Source: Amyelois transitella
Taxonomy: Eukaryota > Arthropoda > Insecta > Lepidoptera > Pyralidae
NCBI RefSeq assembly: GCF_032362555.1
Contig: NC_083506.1
Span: 9,843,501-9,907,500 of the forward strand
Length of the DNA stretch: 64,000 nt
Reading direction: 5' to 3'
Shown here: positions 47,933 through 60,074 of the stretch, piece after piece
Numbering within the stretch: the first letter of the stretch is position 1
How the letters are laid out: every line of letters begins with the position of its first letter
The notes under the pieces: model-generated
The model's database searches: none
The model's input: the letters and a program-made list of their open reading frames with translations, nothing else
Told to the model about the DNA's origin: nothing
Program-made: the position numbers and the translations under genes

Positions 47933-49066
47933 ATGTATTCTGAAGTTATTAAAACCGTTAACTCTGTTCCAACTCGTATTTTGACATGGGGAAATCCTTT
48001 GGAAAGTGACCAAGGCGAAGTTATAGTGTGTATATCCGGGAACCCCGGATTACCAGACTTTTATATTGAATTTGCATCAGAGTTACATAAATTGACTGGA
48101 TTACCAATGTGTGTTATTGGTAGGTATTCTTTTTTTCATTATATATTATAATACTAAATAATACTATTGTACCTAACCTTTTATCCAGCTGTTCTCGCTC
48201 ATGTAGGAGAAGACATTGACACAATAAGACAGATAGTTTCAGATAATATTGCACTAGCGTTGGTGTTAAACTACTTGGTTTTTGGTAAAATAATGAAAAA
48301 TATAATATTTGGGTTTGCACACTAATTTATCACCATTTTTATTTCAGGTCAAGCTGGTCATGATTGTGTAACTAATCAGCAGGCTTGCGTTTTGAAAAAT
48401 AATAAGCATTTATTCTCCCTTCAAGGTCAAGTAGAACATAAGTTAAACTTTATCAATGAATGTATTGATAATAATTGCCATATACATCTCATAGGTCATT
48501 CAATAGGAACATGGATGATTATTGAAATGCTGAACAGGCATTCTGAACTGATTAATAAAATATTATCCATAAATTTACTATTTCCGACAATTCAAAGAAT
48601 GGCATTGGCACCCAATGGAAAATACATTACAAATGTTTTGTCTAGGATTCATATATTGCTAATGTTTTTTATCAATATAATTCATATTCTGCCCGAAGCA
48701 GTTCGTTCTTTCTTTATTAATTTATATATTAATTGGAATAAGCTGCCGCCATCATATAATAGTAGAATAAAAAAGTTTTTAAGTCCAACTAGCTTTGAGA
48801 AGATGTTGTTTTTAAGTTATGATGAAATGGCAAGGGTTACAGACATAAATAGAAGTGGCATTGATAAAATAAAACATCTGACAAACGTTATATACAGTGA
48901 TAGAGATGGCTGGGCACCAGTTAGCTATATGGAAGATTTAAAGCCATTTCAGCCTCCTCTGCAAATGAAACTTGTCAGTGTGGATCATGCATTTGTTTTA
49001 AAATCATCTGAACAAGTTGCAAGTATGACTGAAGGTTTTATCAAGAGTAAAAAATTAAAGCATTAA
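47933..49066 (+). CDS. LDAH: Lipid droplet-associated hydrolase
   Basis: Alpha/beta hydrolase of the LDAH (C2orf43) family, proteins found on lipid droplets and linked to sterol ester turnover. Exon 1 (47933-48119) joins in phase 1 to exon 2 (48348-49066, stop TAA) for 301 residues. Seen in sequence: the family start GEVIVCISGNPGLPDFYIEF, GQAGHD at the junction, and the nucleophile elbow GHSIG with S114. A C-terminal YSDRDGWAP supplies the likely Asp and VDHAF the His. The lid region between is hydrophobic (LLMFFINIIHILPE) as expected for droplet anchoring. A poly(A) signal sits just after the stop. The start ATG is the first in frame; the length agrees with the family at about 300-325 residues. 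Confidence 0.93.
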
Positions 49067-49072
49067 GTATTA

Positions 49073-49078
49073 AATAAA
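49073..49078 (+). terminator. Candidate poly(A) signal of LDAH
   Basis: AATAAA begins seven bases after the LDAH stop codon. This would give a very short 3'UTR; other signals follow downstream. Confidence 0.45.
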
Positions 49079-52000
49079 AATACATCTAATGGGGGTATTT
49101 GGAAAATATTACTTTTTGCATTTATAAATTAAATTTTTTAATAGAATTTAAATATTGCACCCCATCAATCATAAAGCCATTTATTGCTGGCAAGGCACAA
49201 GCAAAGAATGAAATGGTTTTTTACTATGAGTATGTACACCCATTTATATTTAAAATAGAGGTTTACCCACTCTCTCAGTCGTGAACAATTTTGGGATTAT
49301 TTTACAAGTTAAATTATTATGCATTTTGGTGATAAGCTGTATGTTAGGACACATCTGTATTAGGTACTTAGAGGTGCTAGGAGCTTAGTTATATGTATAT
49401 GGGTACTTAGTGTAGCTGTAGCAAAAATAAAATAAAGGGCATGGACCTGCATACTAGTTGCTAGGTTCACCTATCACCTTTGATAATACCAATCATTTAA
49501 TATCAAAAGATGGGCAGCTTCAAACACCTGATTACAATATTGCTACCTACAAAGTAAAAAAGTTTTATCTCTTGCCTATTGTTGTTCAAATATTTCATCC
49601 TTTCTAAAATCAAGTTATTAAAGCATACTTGGCAATAAAATTTGTTTAACTTATTACAAAGAGTAAACAAGAAAAGATTTTTGTATCAGTCAACCTAGCG
49701 AAAGAAAAAGGCTTTTAAAGATATGTGCACTTTAATTTATTAAAAATTATGTTACATGTTATATTTAGAAATATTATTATACATTATCTATACGAGCCAC
49801 CAATAACAAGGTGGGGTCACTGTATGAAAATAAGGGTTAGTTGGTGTGTAAACTTTAACAAACATGCTTTCCATACTGTGATCATCGTAGTTGTCCCACA
49901 CAGGTTATAGATGGCTTGCATTGATACCAATACAACGAAAACTTATACTTTCAATCATACAATTAACTGAAATAAGTACATACAAGGAAAACAAAGGAGC
50001 GAGTATTTCGGGTATTATAATTTATTAAATATATATAATGGCACGTGTACGGCAGTAGTATAATATAATGTGCCTTATTGTTTATTTGTTTATGTGGCCA
50101 TAAGTAAAAAGCTTTAAAGTAATTCTGAGTTTTATTTAAATAAAATAAAATCCTCTAATCTCCAATATATCATAAATTGTTTATGTAGTAAATTAAAACA
50201 AAAACTCATTTTAAAAATAAAAATATTTGAATTAAATGTTTCCATATAAATGAAGGAAAAATAAAATTTAAGAGCTGCAATCAGTAACGAATTCTCATCA
50301 CTACTTTGTAACGTTTGAAGTCTATTCATGTTTAAGTAAATATTTAAATGTGTCTTTGGTAGAACTATGTGTATATCAGATAGTAATACTTGTATTTTTA
50401 AGCTAATACTCCATAGAAATAGAAAATAAATAATAATGATTTTTTTACTAGCATAACATAACATCACCATACTAGTGATTAAACCAATTGTGTGGTTGTG
50501 TCCGATGAATAATTTCTCTAAAATAATTCTGCAGGCCTTCCAATTTATCAGTAACAGAACATCATATTTGGTCTGGAATCAACTTTAGCTGTTTTACATA
50601 ATATAATCTACATTATTGTTGATAAAACTTCCCCAAAATCAATCTCTCTGCTAAAAATTAACGTAGCACAAAACAATACAAAATATTTTTTTCTAACGAA
50701 CGAACTTATTATGTGCCTTGAACAGGATGTGATGTAGGTACTGTAAAAAAGTGAGATTCAATGTAGAACATACCAAACATTACAGATGGTTATCAAGGGT
50801 CATAGAAATTTTAGTATAAAATATTATTTATAAAATCAGTCATTTCATATTTATAATCTGGCCTGAAGAAAGCCTGAAATCATATTTTAATTACTCTATA
50901 ATGTATGCATTCACAACCTCTGCAAGGCCCATATAATAATTAATTAAAAATAAGATTATATTTTAATAACATGCAAACAAAATTTATCAAAATAACTATA
51001 AACATATAGGTATTATAACGATAAAACAGCACGTTTTATCTGCAGTTGGTTGCACTATTAAATGGGATTTATTTATTTTTACTGAACTTGTAGATTCTTC
51101 TAGAACTCCATTCCAACCTTAGAAATCAGAATAACATAAGACAATAGAAGTGCGGTATTGAACCCGTGCAAATGACGTTAAATACATTTTCTTAAGATGC
51201 AAAACATGCCACATTCACAAGTAACACATTTATTCATCCATTATTCTGAATTCTATGATTTCAACACCTAGGATTTTTCTTAAATGAAGAGTAAGAATTT
51301 AGATACCAAAGTTCGCAATATTGAATCTTAATCTTGCGAATAAATATCTTCAGACATTAATGTAATCAATACGCTTGGCTGTTGTTCTTCAGAAATTTCT
51401 GAATAAGATTCAATTTAACATGTTGAACTCCCTCCTGTGATCCCTTAACAATAATAAATGCATAAATGAGACAACGTAAAGAACTTAAAACATGAACATA
51501 AAGGTACATTTACAAATTTCATTAAATAAAATTTGATATCAGAAAATATATTGAACACACACTAAATGAAATAGTCATTGAAAAGTCAATTTTTGTTTTA
51601 TTTCTCAGTTCCAGCAAGATAACACGTTAATAATTTTATGAAGGTATGTAGTAGGTATATTTTCATAAATACAGTGAATAACATGTTTGTTACATTATTG
51701 CATAAATACGAAACAAACAAACAGAGGTACAATAGATATAATTATTTGTAACAATATCTATGTCGCAGCTGTGTGGTTAAAATAGCTGTAAAATAATGAA
51801 CCCGTTAAAATATACTAATGCAATATGATAGCGAATTTTCAGTCAGCTGTTGTGTTGAAAGCTATGATTGCTCTAATGATTTTACTATAATGCTAGCTGT
51901 TTAATTAAACAGCTTTTAACCACATTTAGCAGCGACATCCTTACATTTCAGCAGAATAAGTCTGGAAAAAATGTACTCGTAATTGAATATTAGAAAAAAA

Positions 52001-53609
52001 AAACAATGTACGTAGCACAACATTACACAAAGTTTATGTGGTTTAATTTAATTTTGAGCATAAGGCTACCGCTTTTACAGTTGCATGATATTTGTTGTAA
52101 TCTTGATAGTGTAACACATGCAAGCCCTTAGTTGAGTTGTTGGAAACTGAGGATATAGATAGAATCATGACGTTCGCCTCCATCTTCAGGCTTTCCAGCC
52201 AGGAGACAGGGGCAAGACACACGGGAGGCAGTAGCGCGGAATAGTGGCAGAGGGACTTAGTGGCCTTTGGGATTTCAAATATCGCAGCGACTCTGTTAAT
52301 ATCTGTCTTAGTAGTCTCAATACAATTTTTATTTTTCTGTTTATCAGTCTACTATATTATTTAATCACCATCGGAAGATACCCAAGAAGAATTTTGAAGC
52401 ATTTTTATATTTTTGATTCAAATAAATATAATCCACTACCATCTTCCCACTGCTCCCAAAAAGGTTGAAAAATTATATTCAAGAACGGGGACGACCGCTA
52501 AATTGTTGCGTTGCGGTAGCCTTTTATATATAAATTACAGGAAGACAAAAGACTAGCAACATTATCGAAACAAAGGTTCATATTTTGATTTCAAGAATAT
52601 TTTTAAATATTACATAACCAATGCATAGCGCAACGCGTTAGTAGGTACCCATTGAATTTAAGTATAGGCACAGTGCTCACATAATTCTCGCCCATACAGA
52701 GGGAAGCAATCCAAAAAATAAAAAACACAAGAGTATGAAGTTTTGCGATTTATCTATCGGACAAATTTTTATCCGCCTCTTGAAAAGCTACCTCTTGTGA
52801 CCTAAATTGCTTCCTCCTGTTTGTACGGCCCTTAATACACTGACAGTCAAATTGTTTCGAACTACAGTAATGAAAATAGAGATTAGGAGCCACAATGAGA
52901 TTTTGAAGGTTTTGTTTTTATACAACTGGACGTAATTCAATATTACATAACAGGGGCTCTTTCCTAATGGAATGTTATAGGGTGCTATTCACTTACTTCG
53001 TTCATACCATTTATTTATATCTGATTATGGTAACAGCTATAATTTGTGATAATTTCATAGCATTATATTTTTACGACTCTAACTATATATGTACAATGCC
53101 TGGAAGATAATTTTGAAAAACAGCAATTTCAGGTTACTAGTACAACTGAATGATTTCACATTATTAAATTGTGCGTAAATTCATAACAATGTGTAATATG
53201 TAAAACAGAATCTTTTAAAATATAATCCGGGTTTAAATATAATAATGTTTAGATATATGTTATCATTACAATGGAAATAATAATACCTAACTCGACATTC
53301 GTATTTATGCACAACCTCCTGAAGTAAAATATAATTACAATGCAAAACCTTTTACGATCATGCTCCATCATCATAATATTACATACATATCCCTTTACAA
53401 TAATTGAATATGATACAATTATAATTTTGAAACCTTATTACTAAAGGGATACAAAATTCACAATAATAATACTCGTACATCAAAAGGGACAACACACAAT
53501 CATACACAGGTTATAAATCGTCATCCCGTCCAACGGTCGACCGGACGACACGAAACTTTATCTATATTTCTAATCGTCCCGTTTAGCTCCAATCGAGACC
53601 GCGGCAACT
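49079..53609 (-). other. AT-rich non-coding stretch, possible 3'UTR of ABHD17
   Basis: 4.5 kb with no credible gene on either strand. It lies directly downstream of the ABHD17 extension frame, so part may be its 3'UTR. A 175-bp inverted-repeat unit lies at 51762-51936. A less AT-rich patch at about 52160-52260 has a short minus-strand open frame that I could not connect to anything. Confidence 0.4.
51762..51936. repeat. Short element with inverted ends GTCGC...GCGAC
   Basis: The first and last roughly 28 bases are imperfect reverse complements sharing TTTTAACCACA. It could be a small MITE or a structured RNA segment. No clear target duplication. Confidence 0.45.
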
Positions 53610-54841
53610 TCAACACGTAGTCTCTAGCAGCGGATCTGCTACCTTTTTTACGCCATCTATATCCACTGAGGAACATATAATTTTTTGGGAAGCGGACTTA
53701 TAGGGGCGACGCGGGCGATCATCGTCATCCGAGAGAGCCCGGGGCGAGGGTCGCGGCGCGAGGCGGGCCGGCGACGGGCGCGGCGAGCGCGCCTCGCACG
53801 TGCACTGCGCGCCCAGCGAGCCGCCCGCCGCGCGCGCCGCCCGCGCCGCCCGCCGGCACTCGCAGCTCTCGAGGCCGCACGTCTCGCACCCCACGGCCGC
53901 CCGCCGCTCCAGCTTCCCGCGTTTGAAAGTCGCGCTCTCGCGTCGTGTTTCCGATTCGCCGCTCGGCTCGCAGCCCTCCTCTCTTGTCGCGTTGCGGTCG
54001 CGATGAGTTTCCGTAGCGGATCGAGCCGTCGGATTTTTTACCCAAGGATCGAGGGATTGGCGAGCGGATTTAGAGCGCCCGGAGGCACTTTCGAGGTCGA
54101 TTTCGCTCATCTTCCGCCAAGGGTTTCCCGACAGGGTTGCAGCTTCGCTCATCCCGCGGTCTCGGAGACGCGGCCGCGCCTGTGCCGTGTCGTCGGTGTC
54201 GCGGCGATCTAGGCCGTGCAGCGAGGCGTCGGGCGAGGAGCGCTCGCTGCGCACGGCGCGCGGCACCACAGCAATGGGGAGATGCGAGGGCGAAGGCGCA
54301 GGTTCGACTGTGGGCCGCTCGGAGTGCGAGCGAGCGCGCGGCACGTGCGCGCGGCTGGCGGGAGTCACGTCACTCAGTGATCGTAGGTGTATACGACGCC
54401 GGACGCCCACTGGGGAATCCGTATCGGTAACGTTGATGCTGATGTTATGAGCGACGGGCTTCGGACTTTTATTATCTTTAGATCCGACATCATTATTGTC
54501 TACACACTTATCGTTCTCTTTAAAATTACGTGGGCTGACAGAACTGTTCGTATTAGCAGAATTTTTGTTGGGGCCGGCCCGGCTGGGCCCGGCCCCCGCT
54601 AGCTAGAGGAGTCTTTCTGTTGCTGAACTTGAAGTGCCAGAACTCAATGTCGAAGCAGGGTTTTGGTCGTCACCTAAACAAAATATGAATGTAAAATAAT
54701 GTAAAAAGAACATATGTGCCTAACATATGTTTTGTTTTATAAAAAGTCAACCACACTTAAAGTACCTACAAAGTACATATATTATAGTACTATAAAAACA
54801 AGCTCACCTTGAGTAGTCTGGCCAGTGGCCGGCAGTCTTTG
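53610..54841 (-). CDS. In-frame 3' extension of ABHD17 (candidate readthrough product)
   Basis: Beyond the ABHD17 TGA, the same frame continues for 34 codons: 54841-54808, then, across a GT-AG intron with consensus ends, 54673-54606 (peptide ends GTSSSATERLL). A TAG at 54605-54603 is followed directly by CTAG. From 54602 the same frame is open for 330 codons to TGA at 53612-53610. This part is Ser/Arg/Pro-rich and GC-rich amid AT-rich DNA, with a Cys cluster CETCGLESCEC and CTC, and ends VDIDGVKKVADPLLETTC. Its first ATG is 151 codons in (54152), which argues against independent initiation. An alternative acceptor 8 bases further (after CTAGCTAG) would remove the TAG and keep frame. Coding status is inferred from length, frame continuity and composition only; it may be plain 3'UTR or belong to another isoform. 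Confidence 0.5.
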
Positions 54842-57652
54842 TCAGTTGAGCAATTCTACTGAAACAAATCGCTTCAGCCTTTCTAGGTATTGGTTAAAGA
54901 GTTCGACATCATTATGTCCGGCACCCTGAAAAACATAACAAATTATAATAATAACACACACAAATTCCATCATTGAGATTCAGTAATTAAGTTTAGTAAA
55001 CGCTTACTTATCATTGAAGGCAAGAAAAGCAGCTGGCACATATAATCATTTGTCATGGTGTTATTGAATAAGAAATATGATGCTTACCTCTACCCATAAG
55101 GGCTCCACAGCGCGCGGACAGCGTTCGTATATTGCTAGTCCATGTGAGAAGTCAATCACCTCATCTTCAGTGCCATGAATAACAAGGACTGGAGAGGTCA
55201 CTTTGGGAATTTTGTCAATACTGTAACATCATAAAATACTTGCATTAGATTTGTAAGTAGGTATAATAAACAATCTATTGCCTGCAATTGTTTGCCGTAA
55301 AAGTTCACTGACAATCTTTCTTCCCCTCTTTTAACCCCTTCGCCCCTTTTTTGCCAATGTTCTTCCTCAGGGTTATCTCTATCTCTCTAATACCACATTT
55401 CATCAAAACCGGTGCAGTAGTTTAAAATTAAAAGCATAACAGACAGAGTCACTTTCACATTTATAATATAATAGTAAGTAGATTGCCTTTACATTTATCA
55501 GCTTCTGCCTTCATTAAACAAAGTTTGGGGTACTGTACCTAAACACATATAGGCAGATTGCATCAAGGATCTTCTAAAGTGAGAATAATAAAAGGGTAAT
55601 AGCTAGAGTATATTACAAGAATAAACTTAAACTAAAAGATTTTGAGAATGCTAAAAATTTTAATTTAAGCAAATAATAAAACTTACATAAATTGATATTG
55701 TATACACTGAAAGTGAACAATCAAATTTTATGTACAGACACAATACGGCTGACTAAGTAACTAGGGCTAAGTTGTTATATGTAAAGTGAAAGCATAACAA
55801 CCACTGAATTAAAGTAGTAAAAAAACATGTATTACAGGTATATTATCCATGTAAGTACATAAGAAATGTTAATGCAGGATATTATAACACAAACTCGTAA
55901 GGTAATGAACACAAACTTGTAATTAGGAAGAGTTTTGGCCCTAGCTGTAGGACTACACAATAGGTTGAGATTTTTATACTAACTTTCTCTTCCTACTTTT
56001 AATAAGGTCTTTTTTATATGGGACTGATAATGCCATATATTCATAGTTGTTTTTTGGAAATGATGTCAGCATGCTTAAAAACACATAATTATATTGAAAA
56101 ATCATTGCAAAAATCTGAGAAATAGGTCAAAAATCATAGCAAAAATCTGAGAAATAGGTCAACAGATAGAATCATTTTTGAAACTATGAATAAACTTTAA
56201 CAGCATGTTAGGGAATATATTTTCTAGTATTTTATATTTTAGTGCCAAGTGGTTCCCAGCACCAATATAAAAAAGAATAGGACATCTCCATCTATATTCC
56301 ATGGATGATATAAAAAGAGACTAAGGGATAGGTTTATAAACTTGGGATTCTTCTTTTAGGTGATGGACTAGCAACCTGGCAAAATTTGAATCTTAATTCT
56401 ATCATTAAGCCTAACAGCTGAACATGGCCTATTAGTCTTTCAAGAGCTCTGGCTCTGTCTACACCCCAAGGGATATAGACATGATTATATGAATGAATTT
56501 AAGGTATTTATAAAATAATAGTTCATACATAAATCTTATTGATCAGTTCACCTCACTGAACTTGTTGAATATTCTTGTTAAACTTTATAACAAGTAACCA
56601 GAATAAAAAAAAACTTCTTATTGAAAAGTGGGACACTTCAGTTATTTCAAAAGACATGGTGTGATTCCATTTCTACATGTAAGGTGGGTTCAATGCAATT
56701 ATCAAAAATAAATTACATGATAAGCATTGTAAAGGAAGGCTCTAATTTGATAACAAGTCTGGTCAAAACATAACACAGTGATAAAACAGAGTGAATTGTA
56801 AATGACTCATGATAATGAGTGATAAATACGCATGAATTATTCGTAATTGAGCACTGATTTATATGCTACATGAACTTCACTGTAGAAATAGATGTCAATG
56901 TAAAGAGAATTTGATTAATGAATTAAAAACATAGTTATTTTAGAAAACTATGTACTTATTTCTATGAAATTAGTTAGATGATGTCAGTTGTTTATAACCA
57001 CATACCTTGGAAAGGCATCGAAGAACCATGTCCTCTTGGTGTTGGGAAACGCGACTCTCATGCCAGACATTAGAGGAGAGTGCAGCACCACAGCACCCAC
57101 TTCATACCGAGCAGCCAGGTCCACAGTGGGAACTGTTCCAATGCTCTGTCCATACAGGATTATATTCTCTGGGCTGATGCCATAACGAGTGCGTAACGCT
57201 TGCCAGGCAGCGTCTATATCCGCGTATAAATTCTTTTCTGATGGCTTTCCACCACTTACACCATAGCCAGAGTAATCATAGCTGAATATATTACAGTTTA
57301 TCCTAGTTCCTAAACCTAAGTAAAAACTACTCATTTGTCCGAGATCTACGGCATTTCCATGAGAAAACAATATCGTAAAGCGAGCGTTAGGGCTGCAACG
57401 AACAAAGAGACAAGCGATTCTGTTGCCTCTCGATGTTCTGGAGTAGAAACCCTCGATGTTCTCTTTTTCCCTTTCGGAATACTGCCATTCTGCTCTTTCG
57501 GTGAGGGTCAGCGAAAACTTGGATCCCGTTTCGTCGGGTGTGAATGCATACGTGGGTTCAGGAGGCAGGAACGCTAACTTAGCCGCAATTTTCCCCGGGC
57601 ATGGCGGACAACAAAATAGGCAACATAGTTCACTGAAACTTAACCCGTTCAT
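54842..57652 (-). CDS. ABHD17-type palmitoyl-protein depalmitoylase
   Basis: Serine hydrolase that removes palmitate from membrane proteins such as Ras and PSD-95 in vertebrates. Exons 57652-57006, 55220-55088 and 54925-54842 (TGA) join in phases 2 and 0 to 287 residues, the normal ABHD17A/B/C length. The N-terminal Cys cluster ([13 protein letters not shown]) is the palmitoylated membrane anchor. [11 protein letters not shown] is the oxyanion region. The catalytic triad is S170 in YGQSIG, D235 in [10 protein letters not shown] and H264 in [26 protein letters not shown] is the usual family block. Only one start is plausible ([11 protein letters not shown]). The third exon runs past the TGA to a donor at 54808, so an intron follows the stop, an arrangement that normally triggers nonsense-mediated decay concern only if more than about 50 bases away; here it is 34. 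See the in-frame extension at 53610-54841. Confidence 0.95.
55221..57005 (-). other. Intron 1 of ABHD17
   Basis: 1785-bp phase-2 intron. It contains a full-length SINE-like copy (56241-56497) and a worn repeat tail at about 55360-55480. Nothing else recognised. Confidence 0.8.
56241..56497 (+). repeat. SINE-like repeat, full-length copy
   Basis: Left half (agtggttcccagcaccaat, AAAGAATAGGA, ggattcttcttttaggtgat) and right half (aatcttaattctatcattaa, agctctggctctgtctacac, gggatatagacatgatta) are contiguous here. This copy serves as the model for the split or partial ones. Confidence 0.8.
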
Positions 57653-60074
57653 GTTGAAAACGTGTAATTAACCACAAGAAAACTATTGGACACTGGCCAT
57701 TACAAAATTACAACTCACAAATAACTGGTCATAGCGAAAATAAAAGAATTTCACAAAATTGACAGTTCGTCAACATATCACTCGGCCATGACGGATTTTA
57801 GTGTTGTGCTTTGCTTCTACTAGGTAGGTAGATAACATTAATATCGTAAATTATCGATGTGATCGTCTTGAAATAAAAACTATTTATAAGTTTTGGAACA
57901 CCTATAAACGTTATTATATATTAAATAAAAGCGAGTAAAATCGGAAGGGGTAAAATGCTGCGTTATGAAATATCAGAAATAGTTCATTCATCGACGTTTT
58001 CTTAAATCAAAAAACCGATCGAGTGCGTCTCGAGCCATTCGCAAAACCGCGGGCAGACATTTCGAAATTATCATGTTTATTATGGAACCCCTTAAAACGG
58101 ATAGACTTAAATAACACTAAATCAATTTAGATAAATTTGGCACAAATAAATAAGACCTTAAAAAGTAGCCAGGCCACTTTTAGACCCTAAATACACAGAC
58201 TTTCTTTGTTAGAAAATGGTAAAATACATGCGGATACTACTAAATAATAATACCGACCTACTTGACATAAAGCCTACCTAGCTGTGAATGATAGTTTCTA
58301 AGTCCAATTTTCCACTCGAATGGTACCTATGGCTACCACTACCGTGGTCGTAGTCAAGTCAAGCTCGGATATGTACGACCGTCGTCAACAGTGCCTTAAA
58401 AAGTGTAAATTTTATTGTTCTATTTATGATAATTTATAATAAAACCCAACTTCTGTACCTATACTTATAGAGCTTGTAATAAAAACAGGTATTATTTTGT
58501 GTAAGTCATTTTATTTATAAAATCTTTTCGTATAAAAAGTATTTAACAGAGATCGTTACATACAGATAGGAATATTAATTAATGTTTATATATTTATTAC
58601 ACTATATAAAAAAATATTAGTGCAATAAGTAAATCAGCACAAATCTGCCTTGCTTAATATGGGCTGATCGACCGTATGGTCGAATAAGGCATGGATATTC
58701 TTAATTTACATGTCAATTTGAAAGTATACGCTTATAATTAAGTGAGTAGAAGTATTAAAATGTATTTTTTAATTGTATTAGTAAGTATTGAAGTACTTTT
58801 GGGATAGTGGATAATGTTCTGCTATTTTTAAAATTCTTTGACCTATAATATACTTTTTTAAAGTAAATTAGCAACAATAAATAACAAAACAATCATTTTG
58901 TTAACACAACCAAGAAACATTCATAAAGCACAATCTTAAAAATGCGTTGGAACCTAATAATAAAAGTTCAGTTCACTATAGTGCAAATGCTAGAAGCGAT
59001 AAAAAATATACAAAGGTATTTTCTTCGAATAGATTTAAAATTTAGAAAACAATTTAAATATAGGTACAAGTTTAGTTACCTATAAACTATTTCTATAAAA
59101 TTTAAAATAACCTGCAATAAATAATAGCTTGACATAGACACGAAATATTTTCAAACAAGATAGAAACAGTTTGACTTCTACATCACAGTACAAAAGAATA
59201 ACAGATATTATTTTGTGACTATTGTGACGTCGTGCCGCAGCGGTCTTCCCAGCGCCTCACTTCAGAGCCCGGAAGCCTTATATAAGTCGATAGCGGCGGC
59301 TGCTTGCTGGAACTCGTATCTATTGCTAAACCCACACTCTTAAATATTGTACAACTAGTCCCAGCAAAGGTTGTAGTTATTCCATGTATTTTCAAATTAT
59401 CTCTCATCACTCTTACCTGCGACGTTTTACCTAATCGTCACAGTGGCGCCCAACGTGGGTCAACGTCACACTTTATTCGATAAATCAATAGAGAATCATT
59501 TGGTTCGAATTACTTTATCCATGTATTGATGACTCTATAGTTTCCGGGTGACATTAGTTCAATGCTAACCTGCGTTGCTGTGAGGCCAAACAGCGGGCGG
59601 CAGTTCCTAATAATGTGAAGGTAGTGTACGTTCAACTGAATATGATTATCCAATATGGTCAGGTTTAAAAATTATATTAAGGTACAATAAAGATTATTTG
59701 CATTTGTATTTGATACCGACATATTATGTCTCTTCGTACCTGACGTAGGTTAGCAGGGTCATGGAGGTCAACTTAAGTAGCTCAACTATAATTACCTGTC
59801 GATCTCAAATAATTGTTATGTAAGTAAGGACAATGGGCCCTCTGTATAGAGCAAAACGCAACGTGAATATATTAATTAAGGAACATAATTAGTTTTTAAT
59901 TGTCATTAATTGTAATTTGGTAAATAGTCTTTGTCTTAATAAAATTGAGCTCCTTATTTTAGGGAATCAGAAATCATATGAAGGAGAGCTGCACAACTTA
60001 CATAACCCTGACCATGTCAAGTTAAGATAATTAGTAAAAAAATCATTATCATTATGTAGTTCAATTTTGGTCGA
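57653..60074. other. Intergenic region between ABHD17 and the F-box/WD40 gene
   Basis: First part is the ABHD17 promoter side. Then AT-rich DNA with no gene. The LTR remnant at 59223-59459 is the only feature identified. Confidence 0.55.
59223..59459 (+). mobile_element. LTR plus primer binding site remnant
   Basis: The LTR spans 59223-59442, with perfect inverted ends TGTGACG / CGTCACA and a TATA-type box (TTATATAAG) near 59278. One base later comes TGGCGCCCAACGTGGG (59444-59459), the form of a tRNA primer binding site. No gag or pol frame follows and no second LTR was seen, so this is the 5' end of a truncated or decayed LTR retrotransposon. Family not assigned. Confidence 0.75.

Noticed and set aside
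52244-52468. 74-codon frame in the ABHD17 downstream region
   Set aside because: AT-rich, no family resemblance; likely chance.
53685-54450. Several GC-rich plus-strand open frames
   Set aside because: They are low-complexity Arg/Ala shadows opposite the ABHD17 extension frame, which has the more protein-like composition.
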